From: Prosopocoilus inquinatus | Taxonomy: Eukaryota > Arthropoda > Insecta > Coleoptera > Lucanidae | Reading direction: 5' to 3' | Length of the DNA stretch: 64,000 bases | Assembly: GCA_036172665.1 (NCBI GenBank) | Contig: CM069871.1 | Coordinates: 56,604,713 to 56,668,712, forward strand | Shown here: positions 22,181 to 34,380 of the stretch, in pieces | Layout of the letters: every line of letters begins with the position of its first letter | Position numbering within the stretch: the stretch's first letter is position 1 | Program-made: the position numbers and the translations under genes | Notes under the pieces: model-generated | Seen by the model: the letters and a program-made list of their open reading frames with translations, nothing else | Databases searched by the model: none | What the model was told of the DNA's origin: nothing

Positions 22181-24098
22181 CATGGACCGTAAAGTCATTA
22201 TTTCATCGTTAGCAACCAGATTATTAAGAGTTGATTTAAAAGGAAGAAGGAAAAGCTGTTAATTACACTTGATTTGTTTGTTTTGTAAATCATAAATTTT
22301 CTTTCCTCATTCTACGAAATATCGAAACTATCATCAGTTCTTGAATACTGACTAATCTAATGAATTAAAGTCGTTGATATTATTTCAGAGTTCCGCAAAT
22401 AAACTTTGCTATGCACTCAAGTTTTGTGTGTATCTTAAGTTGAAGGCATTTTTCCCTGTTCATATTTTATGAGCAGCCAAATTTGTAAATGCAGAAAGAA
22501 GCAAGAGACCGGCTGGAATTTTTTATGTTGGAAAGTTAGTGCGCTCAGGACAATGAGATTATGAGGAATACTTCGCGAAGGGAGTCCTAATAAGTCCATT
22601 AAAAGACTCTCAAGCGGTTACTTTTATGAAAATACGTTCTAATTACCGTGGCTCGTTCAAAAGCTTTACAGAAAGTACCACTAATTTTTAATGTCCTATT
22701 TAAGTAAAACAGGATATTTTGTTAGCGATGTATAAAGCTCGTTTTGAACGACTATTCACTGTGGTGGTAAAGAATAAATTTATTTATTCAATGCAGATTA
22801 TACAGATTTAAAACTTTTACCTGCTGCAGCCAAAAGACGTTTCTTGAAGAACAACAAAGGTGTGCGACTTAATATAAGAAAAAGCACTATCCTTGCATCT
22901 AAGCTTAAACAAATGTTCTGTTGTTCTATTCTTTACTAATATATTGTTAGAGATCCTGGGATGCAGATCAGTTGCGAATATTTTCAGCAACCTCCGAAAA
23001 ATTAGATTAACTAATTGACGGCGTAACTTTGTTACGGTTTGAAAAACTGTTACCTATCAAAAGTCATCTGTTTATATCAAGCTTTGTCTCGCATTTGCTT
23101 TCCATGACGAAATATTCGTAAAGAGACATAATGTGGTGTGCGGCATAATTTGCTAACTTTACGATTATTGAGAAGAATATGAAACAAATAAAAAAACTTT
23201 TTAAAATGAGCTAAAAGAGTAATTTATTGACTTACTTGACGTTTCGCAAATATAATTATTTGCTTTATCAAAAGTGAATAACGGAAAATATAAACAATTT
23301 AGCCTACTAAATTTTTTTTAATTAATTGTGAAGAGATTGTTAGAAGTAAAAAAAAATTCTCAGCAAAGATATAACTTGTAACCAAGAATATCATTACTGA
23401 TGCGGCCAGGCCCGTCTTAACATATACTTCAGTATTTACTACAAAAGTTAGGGAAATCCTGGTAAAACCTAACTAGAGTATACAAATAAATTGTTGTAAC
23501 AAAAATTACAACAATTCTATCAATAATAAACCAAAAAAAAATAAGATAATAATATAGTTTTTCTAATAAATAAACAAGGAAGTTTCCGATTATAATGTCT
23601 CATTTAATGAACTTAGAAAACTCCAAAATATATCTTTCAAATTTGCAAAATCTGTTCTTTTATTAATTGAATTATTACACATTTTTATTTTACACATTTC
23701 AATAAATCTACGTTTAAACGTGTTAGACTCCTGATAAAGAATGTTGACATTTTCAAAATCAAGAACTACCCAAAAATTAATTACGATTATTTGTAAAGGT
23801 TAGGACAGACTTATTTCGGTTATTCAGTATAAAAGTATTAAATACCAGACAAATAACGCAGAATGTTTTTATTGGTATTTTTATAACAATAAGCATTAAA
23901 TTTTAGTTCTCATCCAAGTAAGAAACACCGTGCTCCAAACATGAGTCATGAACAGTATGGTAGTATTAGTGTTGGAAAAACCGAAACATTTCAAGTGAAA
24001 TATTTCACATAAATTTAATTTCACTGAAATATTTCGTAGCATTCAGAAATTTCATGAAACTTATTTCAATTTGCCGCGTAGAAAGTGTCTGCGCATTA
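22181..24098. other. Unassigned AT-rich sequence
   Basis: No gene or repeat boundary was recognised. Confidence 0.4.
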
Positions 24099-24890
24099 AT
24101 AACAATGGTTACGACGAATATGCCAGGTACACATATTTACAGCTGAATAAAAAATGGAAATATTAAAAAAATGTACACGATTTTCTTAGTTTCTTCAGTG
24201 TTAAAATGATTTATTAGTACAGATTGGAATCACATATTTTGACGTCACCATTGGGCGGCGCTTCTCATGCTGCGGCTCTGCAGCAACGTTGCCAACCGTA
24301 TGATTATTTTAACAGTTGTACCATTTCATCTTCAAAATCGTGCGTATGCTTGCGGTGGATTTTGGAATTTTAAAACGAAGATGAAATTTCTCTTCCTTTT
24401 ATTTAGTCGTGCACGACAAAACTCAAAAAGTGCGGATATAAAAATTCTCAAGATGGTAATTAATAGCGAACACTCAAAATGAAATAGAATGATAAAGAAA
24501 GACAAGAAGAAAAAAACAAGAGACAATCGAAACAGTTTGCGAGAAAAAGACGCAAGAAAAGGAGGTAAACGATCAGAAACAAGAAATAGAGAAGAACTTT
24601 TTGATAATCGAGGAACACAAAACGCAAAATGGGAACAAATAAAATTCGCAAAGAAATTATAATTGTACAACATGGTAAACAATTGAAAATAAAACAAATG
24701 AAGAACTTTTTAAACAGGCGAGAAAAAGTAAAATAGTGACTCCTAACGGCAATTATCACAAATTTTGTTTTTTAATGTAGTGGATTTCTCGAGCACATCT
24801 TGTGTACAGCTGTTTCAGCCCTAACTGGAACCTTGTCAGCAGAAGCAATGTCAGCGATCGCAGGATGTCGTTACTCAAGCTCTTCACAAT
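24099..24890 (-). repeat. 0.8-kb dispersed repeat R2 with a degenerate hammerhead end, copy 1
   Basis: About 790 bp, starting TAACAATGG, match 49534-50337 closely. Both copies keep a 71-codon open frame on the plus strand (24267-24482 here), but the DNA outside the frame is equally conserved, so coding is not established. The downstream half is purine-rich on the plus strand. The right end carries an inverted, decayed hammerhead (minus strand, about 24850-24788) like that of the ribozyme retroelement at 54874-55402. Confidence 0.8.
24788..24850 (-). ncRNA. Decayed hammerhead ribozyme (R2 end)
   Basis: The minus strand reads CTGACAA where CUGANGA is required (the essential G8 is A). It is followed by a weak stem II, then an intact CTGAAACAGCTGTA segment. 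Loss of G8 should abolish self-cleavage. Confidence 0.5.
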
Positions 24891-25439
24891 AATTATTTAA
24901 TTAAAAAGAAAAACATTACACATTCAAGACATAACAATAATTCGAAATTTACAAGGAAAGAGCACACAAAGAAAGACAAACCACAATTATAATACAAAAG
25001 CAACAAAAACAAAAAAAAAACGATCGCAACGATTTGCGGCCTACAGAACGTTTTTAATTATTCAGTTTTAAAATGTATGACAAATGAAATAAAAACAAAA
25101 AAGAACAGTTTCTCTTTTGGAAAAATCTAATCCGAATGAAAATTGAAAAAAAAAAATGGATGACTCCAATGAGATTAGAAAAGAAAGAAAAACAAATGAC
25201 GATCGTACATTTTACGACAAACAGCGATCGTAATAAGTATGTGAGTGTTTATGAAAGAAAAGAAGCAATTTCAGAAAATATAGAAGAAAATAAGCGAAAA
25301 GAGTAAATTGATTAATAATTCAAAACTGCTGAGAGACGTCATTATGAAAAATTGGCGCAAAGCCAGGACACGCCCCTCCCCCCGGATTATTCCGGAAAAG
25401 ATTACGCAATAAAAATTATTATTATTATTATATTATTAA
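24891..25439. other. A-rich unassigned sequence
   Basis: A-rich on the plus strand with scattered ACGATCG motifs related to neighbouring repeats. No gene was seen. Confidence 0.4.
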
Positions 25440-25770
25440 AAAAATTGTTACAAATCGTTTTTGATTACAGTGAAAACCTCGAGAAGCCTCTGTACAGCTG
25501 TTTCGACCCTGTTTGGGGCTTCATCAGCAGAGACGAAGCACGAAATTCCCACTGCAAACCAAAAACCACTTGTCCAATTTATTCGCAAATGCGATGTAAT
25601 AGTGGTAAATAGATAAAACAGCGACATCCTACGATCGCTTTTTGACCTGACATGGCCGCTTTGCATGGGGTAGCTTATTATGTAGCAAATCCGCTTCAAT
25701 TTGTTTTTCTACTGCAATGTGAGGTCAAAAAGCGATCGTAGGATGTCACTGTTTTATCTATTTATATTAT
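25440..25770 (-). mobile_element. Hammerhead repeat copy with inverted 3' segment
   Basis: On the minus strand this follows the monomer order of the element at 54874-55402: the segment containing CAAAAAGCGATCGTAGGATG, then CGAATAAATTGG, then a hammerhead, then AATCAAAAACGATTTG. A second inverted copy of the GATCGTAGGATGTC segment (25716-25765) faces the first (25610-25655), so the plus strand folds into a ~45-bp-arm hairpin. A (TTA)n run lies at 25416-25437. No target duplication was identified. Confidence 0.75.
25478..25540 (-). ncRNA. Type I hammerhead ribozyme motif, near-intact core
   Basis: The minus strand has CTCTG (stem I), CTGATGA (core), AGCCC/loop/GGGTC (stem II), GAAA, CAGCTGT (minimal stem III), A (cleavage base), then CAGAG (stem I). 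All invariant core bases are present. Stem II starts with an A-C mismatch and a G-U wobble, and the outer part of stem I is weakened relative to the 55159-55223 copy. Activity is uncertain. Confidence 0.7.
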
Positions 25771-27620
25771 TAAAAATAATTCTATTGATTACATCAAAAT
25801 ATATGATTCCGATCTCTATAAGAAATAGGCGGAAATAGGTTAGAATTATTTGAAAAATTAAAAAAAGAATATTGATGAGTATGATGAGTCAAATAAATAG
25901 TTGACAAATAGAACCGAATTTACACTTGGAAAAATTTGATTTCTCTTTTCCATTGATGATACTCGGCCTATGCTTTTCAATTTTTTTTTCGCACTTGAAA
26001 TAGTTTAAAATACCATCTTCCTCGCAGCCTAATCATATTTTCAGAACGTCAATTTCGTCCCGCGCCTTCGTTCTAATTTTGTGGTGCAAGTTGCAGACTG
26101 TTTTTATACATCCCAGAACACTCCGGCACAATAAGTCCTTTAACGATTTCGCTGTTTCGGCATTATAATTGCATTAAGTAAAACTTTCATCGGCCCGGGA
26201 TTTGTATTTTCTCCGTTGATTTCACAATCATTTGCAACGTCCGCAGCTGCGTTTCCCGAGCTTTTCGTGAGAATTAAATTGAATGTTTATCTTGAACGCC
26301 GAGACGGGTTGTAAAAGTTGACGTCAACGTCGATTCAATTTTCTTGTGCGAAGTGTGTTGTTACGGACGGGTTTATTTTGATTTAGATGCAGTAATTTGG
26401 CCAACCACCGATCACCCATTTTGTCACCTAAACCAGGCCCATTGTCTTTTATCGAACAGCCAGCTTCTATCGTCTTGGTTGCCAATATTGTTCGATATTC
26501 TGACGGTCAAATTTGCTAAGAGTTTGTACTTGTAGAATTTACCACTGGAAAAAATACTCCACTATCTTCCCGGTTGTCCCGAGTTGTAGACTGCCCTAAA
26601 CTTTAGTGTTCAATTTACTTTGTAAGGGACCGCACGTCTTGTGCTCGCTCGAATCATATTGAAGAGCTGAACCTCTATTTTGATGTTTCCGAACCCAGAA
26701 GCGAAGCCCTTTTTCTTCCTTCGCGATCTAAAACAATCTTTGTGTGTCAAGGTCAGTTGTGTTGTTACGCAAAACTCTTGTTGGATTTTTGTATTCTGTT
26801 GAACTGCTTTGATGAGTTTCCTTATAGGAGTATTTTTTTAATGAAATCTTACTCAGGGTTCTGATCCCATTGTACGCAATTTTTACCTCGCCGCCTTTTT
26901 CGGCCAGTTTCCTCCGAGGCGTACCTTTTGCTGAATTGCGAATTGTACTCAGCGATTGATCGCACAGCTTCGTGTCTGTCGAGACATTGATTACTAGTTT
27001 CACCAGCTGATTGTCACGAAACCATCCCTACGACTGCAAAAGAGGAACCGTACGCATGAATTTGATGCCTTTATAATAATTTATATTGCATTGCACCAAT
27101 CGACGCCCAAGGTTTCTTTAGTGTAGCACTTGACCTTTAAGAAGTTCAACGTAATAATGTTTTCTGTCCACTTGTCATTTCGACGAAATTATAAATTACG
27201 ATCACACTTTACATTTGACGCCTTTGGCTCTTACTGACATCACCTATCACTCGGTTGTCACGTTGTTTTTGGTTCGTCCGAACCCATCCTTTAGAATTTT
27301 TGGCTTTATTAATTTATGGCAAGTACGTGGCTTTCAGTCGTCGTTGTGATATCCCCAGGGCAAGGTTGTGTAACTTCCTTGTTCTCTGTTGTCTCGGCTT
27401 CTGAATGGACTGGTGCGGGTCTGCTCGTCCGAGTCCAGTCTCATAAAGAAAATATAAACTTTATTCAAAATTGTCACAAAGAAATGATGACATCATTCAA
27501 CTTGTAACATATCACTTATACGCGGGGATATAAATGGCAAATTTTACACGTGGCGAAACAAAATTGTTTATTAGTTTAGGATTGGTACGGACACTCGGAA
27601 AACTTTCGATCTCAGGCAGG
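25771..27620. other. Unassigned sequence
   Basis: Composition is more balanced around 26000-27100, but no exon could be supported. Open frames at 26344-26535 and 26728-27003 have no recognisable family. Confidence 0.35.
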
Positions 27621-27860
27621 TAATACGAACATGGAGGCGGCGTGAATAAGATTCTTGTTCTAAGGTAAGTAGCATAAGACCTTATGCGGCGGCGGTATGA
27701 ACAAGACACTTGTTCTAAGGTAGGTAGCACAAAACACTTATGCGAGGGGCGGCGTGTACAAGATACTTGTTCGAGTACGGTAGCACAAGACACTTATGCC
27801 AGGGGCGGAGTGAACAAGACACTTGCTCGAGTGGGGCAGCACAAGACGCTTATCAGGAAG
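27621..27860 (+). repeat. GC-richer minisatellite, ~56-bp unit, about 4 copies
   Basis: The unit contains AACAAGACACTTGTTC, GGTAGCACAAGACACTTATG and GGGGCGG. Phase points fall at 27657, 27712, 27769 and 27825 (55, 57 and 56 bp apart). Units are clearly diverged. Because the period is not a multiple of three, the open frame through it does not give a repeated peptide, so a coding role is unlikely. Confidence 0.85.
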
Positions 27861-30049
27861 GACCTCAGGGGGCAGGTCTCCTGCGATTGTACGAATTCGG
27901 TCGAAGTTAATCTGGTACCCTGGTGGATCGAAAACTCGTTACAGTTTGTCCGAACTTGTTCGTTTTATTATGGACAATTATGTTTGCGATTGTTATTCTT
28001 TTCACGCAAATTATTATTGTCATGCCATATAGTCTTTGCGTACCGGCTTTAAGGATGATTTTAAATATAACTCACAGTTTTTTACCTAGTTTTGGCTTTC
28101 GTTTTGCTTTTGACTTTAAGGCGTCTTCATGCGCTGCAACTTTTCTTGCTTTGCGTCTCTTACACGGCAGATATCGTTAATAATTAAACTTTCAAGTTTA
28201 CTTACGAAAACAAAACATTTTTTGCCTAAAATTATGTTCCTTAGTGTCCCACAAATTAATTTTCTATATTAAAGTTTTAATTAATTGTTACTCCATTATT
28301 TAGTATCACTGCATTTGCTTTAGCTGCATTTAAATGGGTATAAACATGCTGAAACAAATTTTTGTCTTTAATATGCTGCTGCGGTAATATAAAAATCCCC
28401 AGCGCTGATTTATGCTAAGAGTTTGTGCGCCGGTTATGGTATAGCAATAAAAATTATAAGAGTCTCCAATAATCCAATGTGATGATAAGAGCTTCCGAGA
28501 ACGTCTCATCGATTTTTCAGCAGGACATTCATGGTGCTAAGGAGGTAACACTTCCACTCACCTTTGAAAGCATCATTTGTCTCGGAATAATAATGTTGCT
28601 TGGTAAGGTGCCTCATTTTTATGACCAAAATTAGCTAAAACGTTTCACAAATTACTTCATGCATTGGCAAAACCTTATGTGAACGCTGGTACTTTATTGG
28701 AAAGTATTTTTAGTGGCTTCTTGTCTTAGTCAGTTATTATTAAAAGAAAATTTTAAGTTTCTTTGTTAATAATTTTTTTCCACAAAAGTGTCATCGGGGG
28801 CATTTTATTTAGCCTAGCTATACTCCACAGAAATGGTTGCTATCGCTTCTATGAATTAATACGTGTAACAAACAAAAATTGTTAATAAAGCGAGTAGAAA
28901 AGTTTCAACTTTTGATATTTCGAAAATGAAATGTGCTCAGCATTTCTTTGTAAATTCAATATACCCTTTGCAAATGGTATTAATATTCGCGTACATGTAA
29001 CATGCAAATCGCTACATTTCAATTTCCAAGAAATTAAGTTTCTCATAAAACATTTTTTTCATAAGCTCCCTGCTAGTTGTGTTCATGACAAAAATGTGAA
29101 GAGATCAAACATTTAGAATTTCATTTCACATGCAGGAATAAAGCTCCTCGCTTTTGCTTCCTCTGTGCAAATAGAAAGAGAAATTCTGTGAAACTAAAAT
29201 ATGTAAACACGTGTCATATAACTTGGCCGTATAATAAAACTGCACGTGACAGGAAAATTATAATGTATCCAGGCTATTTTGTAATTTATTTTACACCGTT
29301 TGTTTTAGTTAAATTTGTATGAAATATAACATAATTTAAAATAAATAAATTTATGTACAGAATCCCAGTTTCTTACAATATAAAAAATTTGTTTTTATTT
29401 AATTAACCAAAAAGTTTTCAAAAAATTACTTCGAAACAGACCTCGTGTAGTAATTCAACAATTCCATCATCAGTTATCAGATTTGTTTGCAACTGCAATG
29501 AATCACTTTGCAGTCTGATGGGTGAAAGAGAGATTGCAGCTTCTCCAGGCCAAGATAGCACTCTTACTATTCCTCTATAAGTGAATCGGATTAATAACTA
29601 GACAAGGGGCGGCTTTCTTGAATGATATATCGGATAATATTTCATTGTCTACACGGATGAAATGCAATTTCCAGTTGTCTTGTCAAATTAGCCGTACAGT
29701 AAAAATTGCTCCGTAGGAAATGCATTTATAAGAAAAGGATTCTTCTTAGACTGCACGGATCCTGTTAACGGAACTTATTACCTGTCGTTTCGGTAACGTG
29801 ACGTCTTGAACGAATAATGCACTAAAATGTCTTATAGGAGAAGGATGAGCCGTGCAATATTTTGTTATTTCTTTTTCTTCTTATTTCGTATGGGCATTAA
29901 AACAAAACATTTTTAATATATTGTGTAAAAAGCAACAACAAAGATAAATTAAATGTTCCTCTTCAAAAAGCGAACATTATTTGATGTATTATTTAAACGC
30001 ATTATTTCAACGTTTCGGAATATACAGGCTGTGCCTAAAATACTGTAAA
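27861..30049. other. Unassigned AT-rich sequence
   Basis: No gene or repeat was supported; only short open frames without motifs. Confidence 0.4.
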
Positions 30050-30228
30050 AGTTTGTATGTGTAAAGAGTTCCATGACTTTGTTACTTCCAAACTTCCTCG
30101 CCGTTGAAGGGGAAGCAGTGTCGAATTTTCTTCCCAACACTGAAGGATACTTGAAGTGAGTATCGACCACCCACGGGAAATATCTCGAGCGCTGTGCGAA
30201 CCCACAACTATTGCAAGGCCGATCCCTT
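30050..30228 (-). mobile_element. tRNA-derived SINE, copy 2 (truncated)
   Basis: The minus strand carries the same body as the copies at 10580-10843 and 39725-39991: the CCTTCAACGGCGAGGAAGTT region and the T-arm GTGGGTTCGCAC, with the anticodon-arm region partly deleted. The tRNA head is incomplete and the 3' tail is lost. Confidence 0.7.
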
Positions 30229-30555
30229 CCTTTTAAAACAGATACTTTTGTACTCTAAAATATTTTATGTTGCAAACCAAACAAGCTATAATTGAAAACA
30301 AATTCCAAAAAATTGAGAAAATATAGATACTGGTCCTTGTGCATGATAAACAAATTATTTATATTACACATTTTCATTTGAAATTTTGTTTGATAGTCAT
30401 GAGTAACTAGGAAAATAGGGTTCTATCCCAGTAGATAAAAGAATTGAAATGAAAAACTAAACAAAAATAAAGAAGTTATTCATGGGAAAAGTTTAACAAA
30501 ACTATACACTCAGGTAGTACATTCTGATGAAAATAAATTGGCTATGTTGTTTCAG

Positions 30556-30659
30556 TTATCGAAGAAGATATTGTCGATGACGAAACTTTCTCCATGAGGG
30601 ACTGCAGGCGAGAGAGTTCTATCTACGAAAACGTCTCGATAGTATTTCACTTGCCATAA
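30556..30659 (+). CDS. Candidate host terminal exon (weak)
   Basis: A polypyrimidine-AG acceptor (ATGTTGTTTCAG, ending 30555) is followed by a 34-codon frame rich in acidic residues (EEDIVDDETF) that ends in TAA at 30657-30659. Local composition is less AT-rich than the surroundings and the two other frames stop early. There is no partner exon, no known motif and no poly(A) signal nearby. It may equally be chance. Confidence 0.18.
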
Positions 30660-31173
30660 TGAGGTAAATAATCTTTTAAAACTGAAATTGAAAAGTTCTC
30701 CAGTTTTCATAATAAGGTGCTTCTATGAACTAAGGCTGACTGATTCCTTTTTCATTCAAAAAATTATAGGGATGTATGCACAGAAGCCACCAGAAATTTC
30801 AAGTTATTTTACAAAGGCCTGGAGAATATATACGAAGTTCCAATTACCTTTGCTTACCTTCCCTTCCCTTCAACGTAAACGCATAAACGCATAAACCATC
30901 ACTACGGACAGTTCTTTGACTTCAATTGGAGCGTCTTTCAGGGATTTAGAAGAGTTAGATCAAAAGCTTGTTGGAGATTTATTTTACCTTTGTTAAAGAA
31001 TTATGTAGCAATTCAGATTCTTTCGTATAGTATATTCGGTTTGTATTGAGTCCGCAAGTGAATGTCGAGTTTAGTGGCTGTTCAAGATAATTGTTAACTC
31101 AAGAAATCCTCACATATAAAACAACTTGTATTCATTTATGACTTACAAAGCTCTCTCCATTTTAAATACAGGA

Positions 31174-31645
31174 TGTTCTTTTACTGTGTGCGAATATTTA
31201 CACCTGCAGTATATCACCATGATTGAACTCAAAGATTGAACTCGTATGCTCTTAACATAAATGTAATAGTTTTCGAGAAAAATGCAGTGGCAGATTTTCA
31301 CTAAACTGTTTGAGAACTGCTGGCATAGCTAAAAGTGGAACGTGGGCGCCTCTTCAATTACGACCCGCAACCGAAGTAAGCCAGGGTCAGTGCCTTACTG
31401 GAACTCGAGCAGGAACGACGTAACACAGCGTCGCTCCGATAAGCTGGTCCGTCAAAACGTTTACAATTTAAATTAACTTCACTGCAAGTAATTACAAGTT
31501 TAAGTATTAAATTAAAAATAAAGTGCAATTCAAGAAGCTGCGGTTCGTAATTGCCGAACAAATTAAAAGCGAGGTACAAACAAATTGTAATTTCTTATTT
31601 CACATTATTTTTAAAAGACTTATAAAAAAATTTACATTTACTTTG
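31174..31645 (+). repeat. Dispersed repeat family R1, copy 2
   Basis: The segment is collinear with 21691-22180, sharing CTGTTTGAGAACTGCTGGCA and GTAATTACAAGTTTAAGTAT. It contains a GC-richer insert-like middle (about 31340-31450) not found in the other copy. No coding capacity was seen. Confidence 0.75.
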
Positions 31646-32089
31646 TTTCCAAGGACTGTAAGGAGTAATACTTTCATAGCTAGCAGCGAGATTGCAGCAA
31701 AAGATTTATATTAGTAAATGGGTGAAAGAAGGAACATTTTTACGCGCTTGCCTCGAATGCGGTATCAGTGGGCGTGTTCATATCGAGAAGAAAGCGAAGT
31801 TGACTTTCCTATCTCTCTCGGACATTTCAACAGTTCTAAACAAGTGGTCCATTTGAAATCTTTTGGCTATGATACGGTAGCCACCAAAAAATACCCGCAG
31901 AAGGTAGCATTTCGCATATTTATACTGAGGTTTTTTTATTTGCACATAGTAAAAGAACACCATGTATATTAAGTAATACAAAGTATAGAAGGCGTGATCT
32001 ATATAAGCCCCAACAATTTGGTAACGTGAGAATACTACAGGTGTCCCTTAAATGCCTCTGAAGCTCTAGATATAAAAATTCATCTGCGA

Positions 32090-32700
32090 TGACGGTCGTG
32101 GCTCGTTTCGACGTCTTCGGCGCTATGATATCGACGGCGGATGAACTAATGTCGATCCTTTGGCCACGGAAGAAGTTGCCCGTCCTTGATGCGGCAAGGT
32201 GTGCGGTGGTGGCCTCAGCGGCAGGCCGGGTCAGCTCACCGGAATGGGGTTGACCGGGGAAAAGAGGGCAGCTTCTGCCTGGAGTTGACGCGGGGTCGCA
32301 AGGAGGCGTTCTCAATCAGCCTCAGATGATGGTGATGGCGGGAACAGCGTCTTTGGTGGCCGGGATGGTTCCGGGCGGTTCCCCTCGTCGAGTTGCCCCT
32401 AGTGCCCACTGAGTCGATGTTTTGCTCGACTGTCGGCCAAATTTTAACCTGCACTTTTTATATGCGATTTTTGTCTATTCGAACATTGCATTGTTCGTAA
32501 CATGCCCGGTGTTCTTTTGCGTCACTCCAAGTAAACGCCCCAGTTACAGCGATTCTGCCTATTATTATGAAATATGAAACGTGTTATATCGGATTACCCC
32601 ACTTATTGTTTTTAAATTCCGATACTGTTGAAATTGCCCTGGATTTCACAAGTCTTAATAATTTTTTTACTATTTCTTACAGAAAAGTCTCATCGTGACA
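32090..32700 (-). repeat. GC-rich LTR-like repeat, copy 1
   Basis: About 610 bp are shared with 60075-60678, including CGTCCTTGATGCGGCAAG, ATTGTTTTTAAATTCCGA and GATTTCACAAG. On the minus strand the unit begins TGTCACGATG (the TG start usual for LTRs). It contains a TATA-like box about 250 bp in, then a GC-rich stretch. That layout fits an LTR (U3-TATA-R), but I found neither a second LTR, an internal region, nor a matching 5-bp duplication. It could be a solo LTR or another repeat type. Confidence 0.5.
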
Positions 32701-34179
32701 ATATTTCATTCGGTTTTAATTAAAAGAAAATCATCATATTAAAAAAGTAAGTAAGTAAACTTTTTATTATAATTATATTGCAAACTAAATTTCACGTTTT
32801 TGTTAATATATTTTGTCACGTTTTCATTTAATTAAACATTGCAAATATAGGTATCGCCCTCTCTGGTCAATCGTTTAAATTTTTCCATGAATTTGCGCAT
32901 ATCCTGCTTATTCTTGCGCACTACCTTTTTTAACTATCACTGAAAAATCACGAGGTGAAACTCATCGGATAAGTTGCGAAATTTTAAAATAAATTGGCCA
33001 CGAATTGTGTGGAACTAAAAGCAACTATCAAGAGCATTAAAAACCAGCCAAATTTTCGTGGGTTTTGTTGTTATTTGGTCCTCGGACTGGTTTTTGTCAC
33101 TTCGAGTGGAAAGACTTTCATCGCACGTGGTGCTCATTCTTTTCTTCCGACAAAACCTCGATTAATTAATCGTAAGTATTTACCAAATTACCGACGGCAT
33201 TTTCTAATATCTTAATCTCTTCTTTAGGAGGTTTTTTTTTGTTGTTTGATTTTCCTGGTGATTTACGTGCACATTCCGGAAATTTCTCTTGGACTTTGGA
33301 CTCCGCCACGTGAATAACAAATTCACACCCTTCGAAGTCCACATTTCTTCGCTTTCTTATAACAGAGGGAATTCACGCAAGAGATAGGAAAAATTACCTA
33401 CCGGAAGCGGTCCGTGAGTTACAGTTTTTATTTTTTTATTATTAATTATTGGAAATTGCCGATATCGGAAAGTTAAAGTTGGAGGTTTAATGTAGACACA
33501 TGTTTATAGTAACTAAGAAAACACTTATACTCAGTAGAATTAGTTTTTTTTTAAGTTAATTAGCTAGAAGTGAAAGCTGTTAGGGTTGTCGAGCGCAATT
33601 ACCAACATTTTGGTTTTTTGTTGAATTTATCGCGTGCTTCGACATTTGCCTTAAAACAAAAATAGTACTATTTTGGGCCATAGGGTAGTTACCGTATCTA
33701 TCTCAAAAGGTCATGATATACTAATTACATATTTGCATTTAATTGATCTGTTTGTTCCACCAGTTATTTGTGGATTTAACTTTTTGGACTTAATAAAGTA
33801 ATATTGAATCGATCTTTTTGGTGTACAACTTTTTGATATGGCATTAACCTGCGTGAACCGATTTGGAGTTTTGAGAGATGCATTTAACTGTAAAATCTAA
33901 TTATTTTCACCGTTTTCTTTGTGAAGCTGGTAATTTTTTTTACTTCTGGGGTTTTAAATAAACGGTGTGGCGGCCAATTCCTTTTTTTTGTTTACATCAT
34001 TTTTTGTTCGAATACTTTGTGCGAACCTCCCCTCGCCGACTTTGAGCTAGCGGCCATACCAGCTAGATTTTTCTGGGTATGTATCTCGTCTGCCTCGGTA
34101 CCTTACAAGATCTACAGGGTCGGTTCTATATTCCATTTCCATAGAATTTATGGGGAATCACAGACGTGACAATATTTAA
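32701..34179. other. Unassigned sequence next to the LTR-like repeat
   Basis: The segment 33000-33180 is less AT-rich and ends in a good splice-donor sequence (AATCGTAAGT near 33168), but no coding family was recognised. It might be the leader of a retroelement. Confidence 0.35.
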
Positions 34180-34315
34180 GTTTTACCAAATTGTATTGCA
34201 AACAACATCACATTTCACAATTTGGTAATATATTGTTATATTTAAAAATTTGGGCATTTTTATTTGAAATATTCTCAAAAGTAAAGTTTTCATTCTGACA
34301 TCCAAGAAGAGTACA

Positions 34316-34380
<65 letters not shown>

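Noticed and set aside
24267..24482. 71-codon frame conserved in two repeat copies (also 49701-49916)
   Set aside because: Flanking non-coding sequence is equally conserved and no synonymous bias can be seen with two copies, so it was not called a gene.
27684..28052. 122-codon Cys-rich frame
   Set aside because: It lies over a minisatellite whose ~56-bp period is not a multiple of three, so the encoded peptide is not repeated as a real protein repeat would be.
31920..32454. Minus-strand frames of 131 and 72 codons
   Set aside because: They lie in the GC-rich LTR-like repeat where stops are rare; the other copy at 60075-60678 does not preserve the frames.
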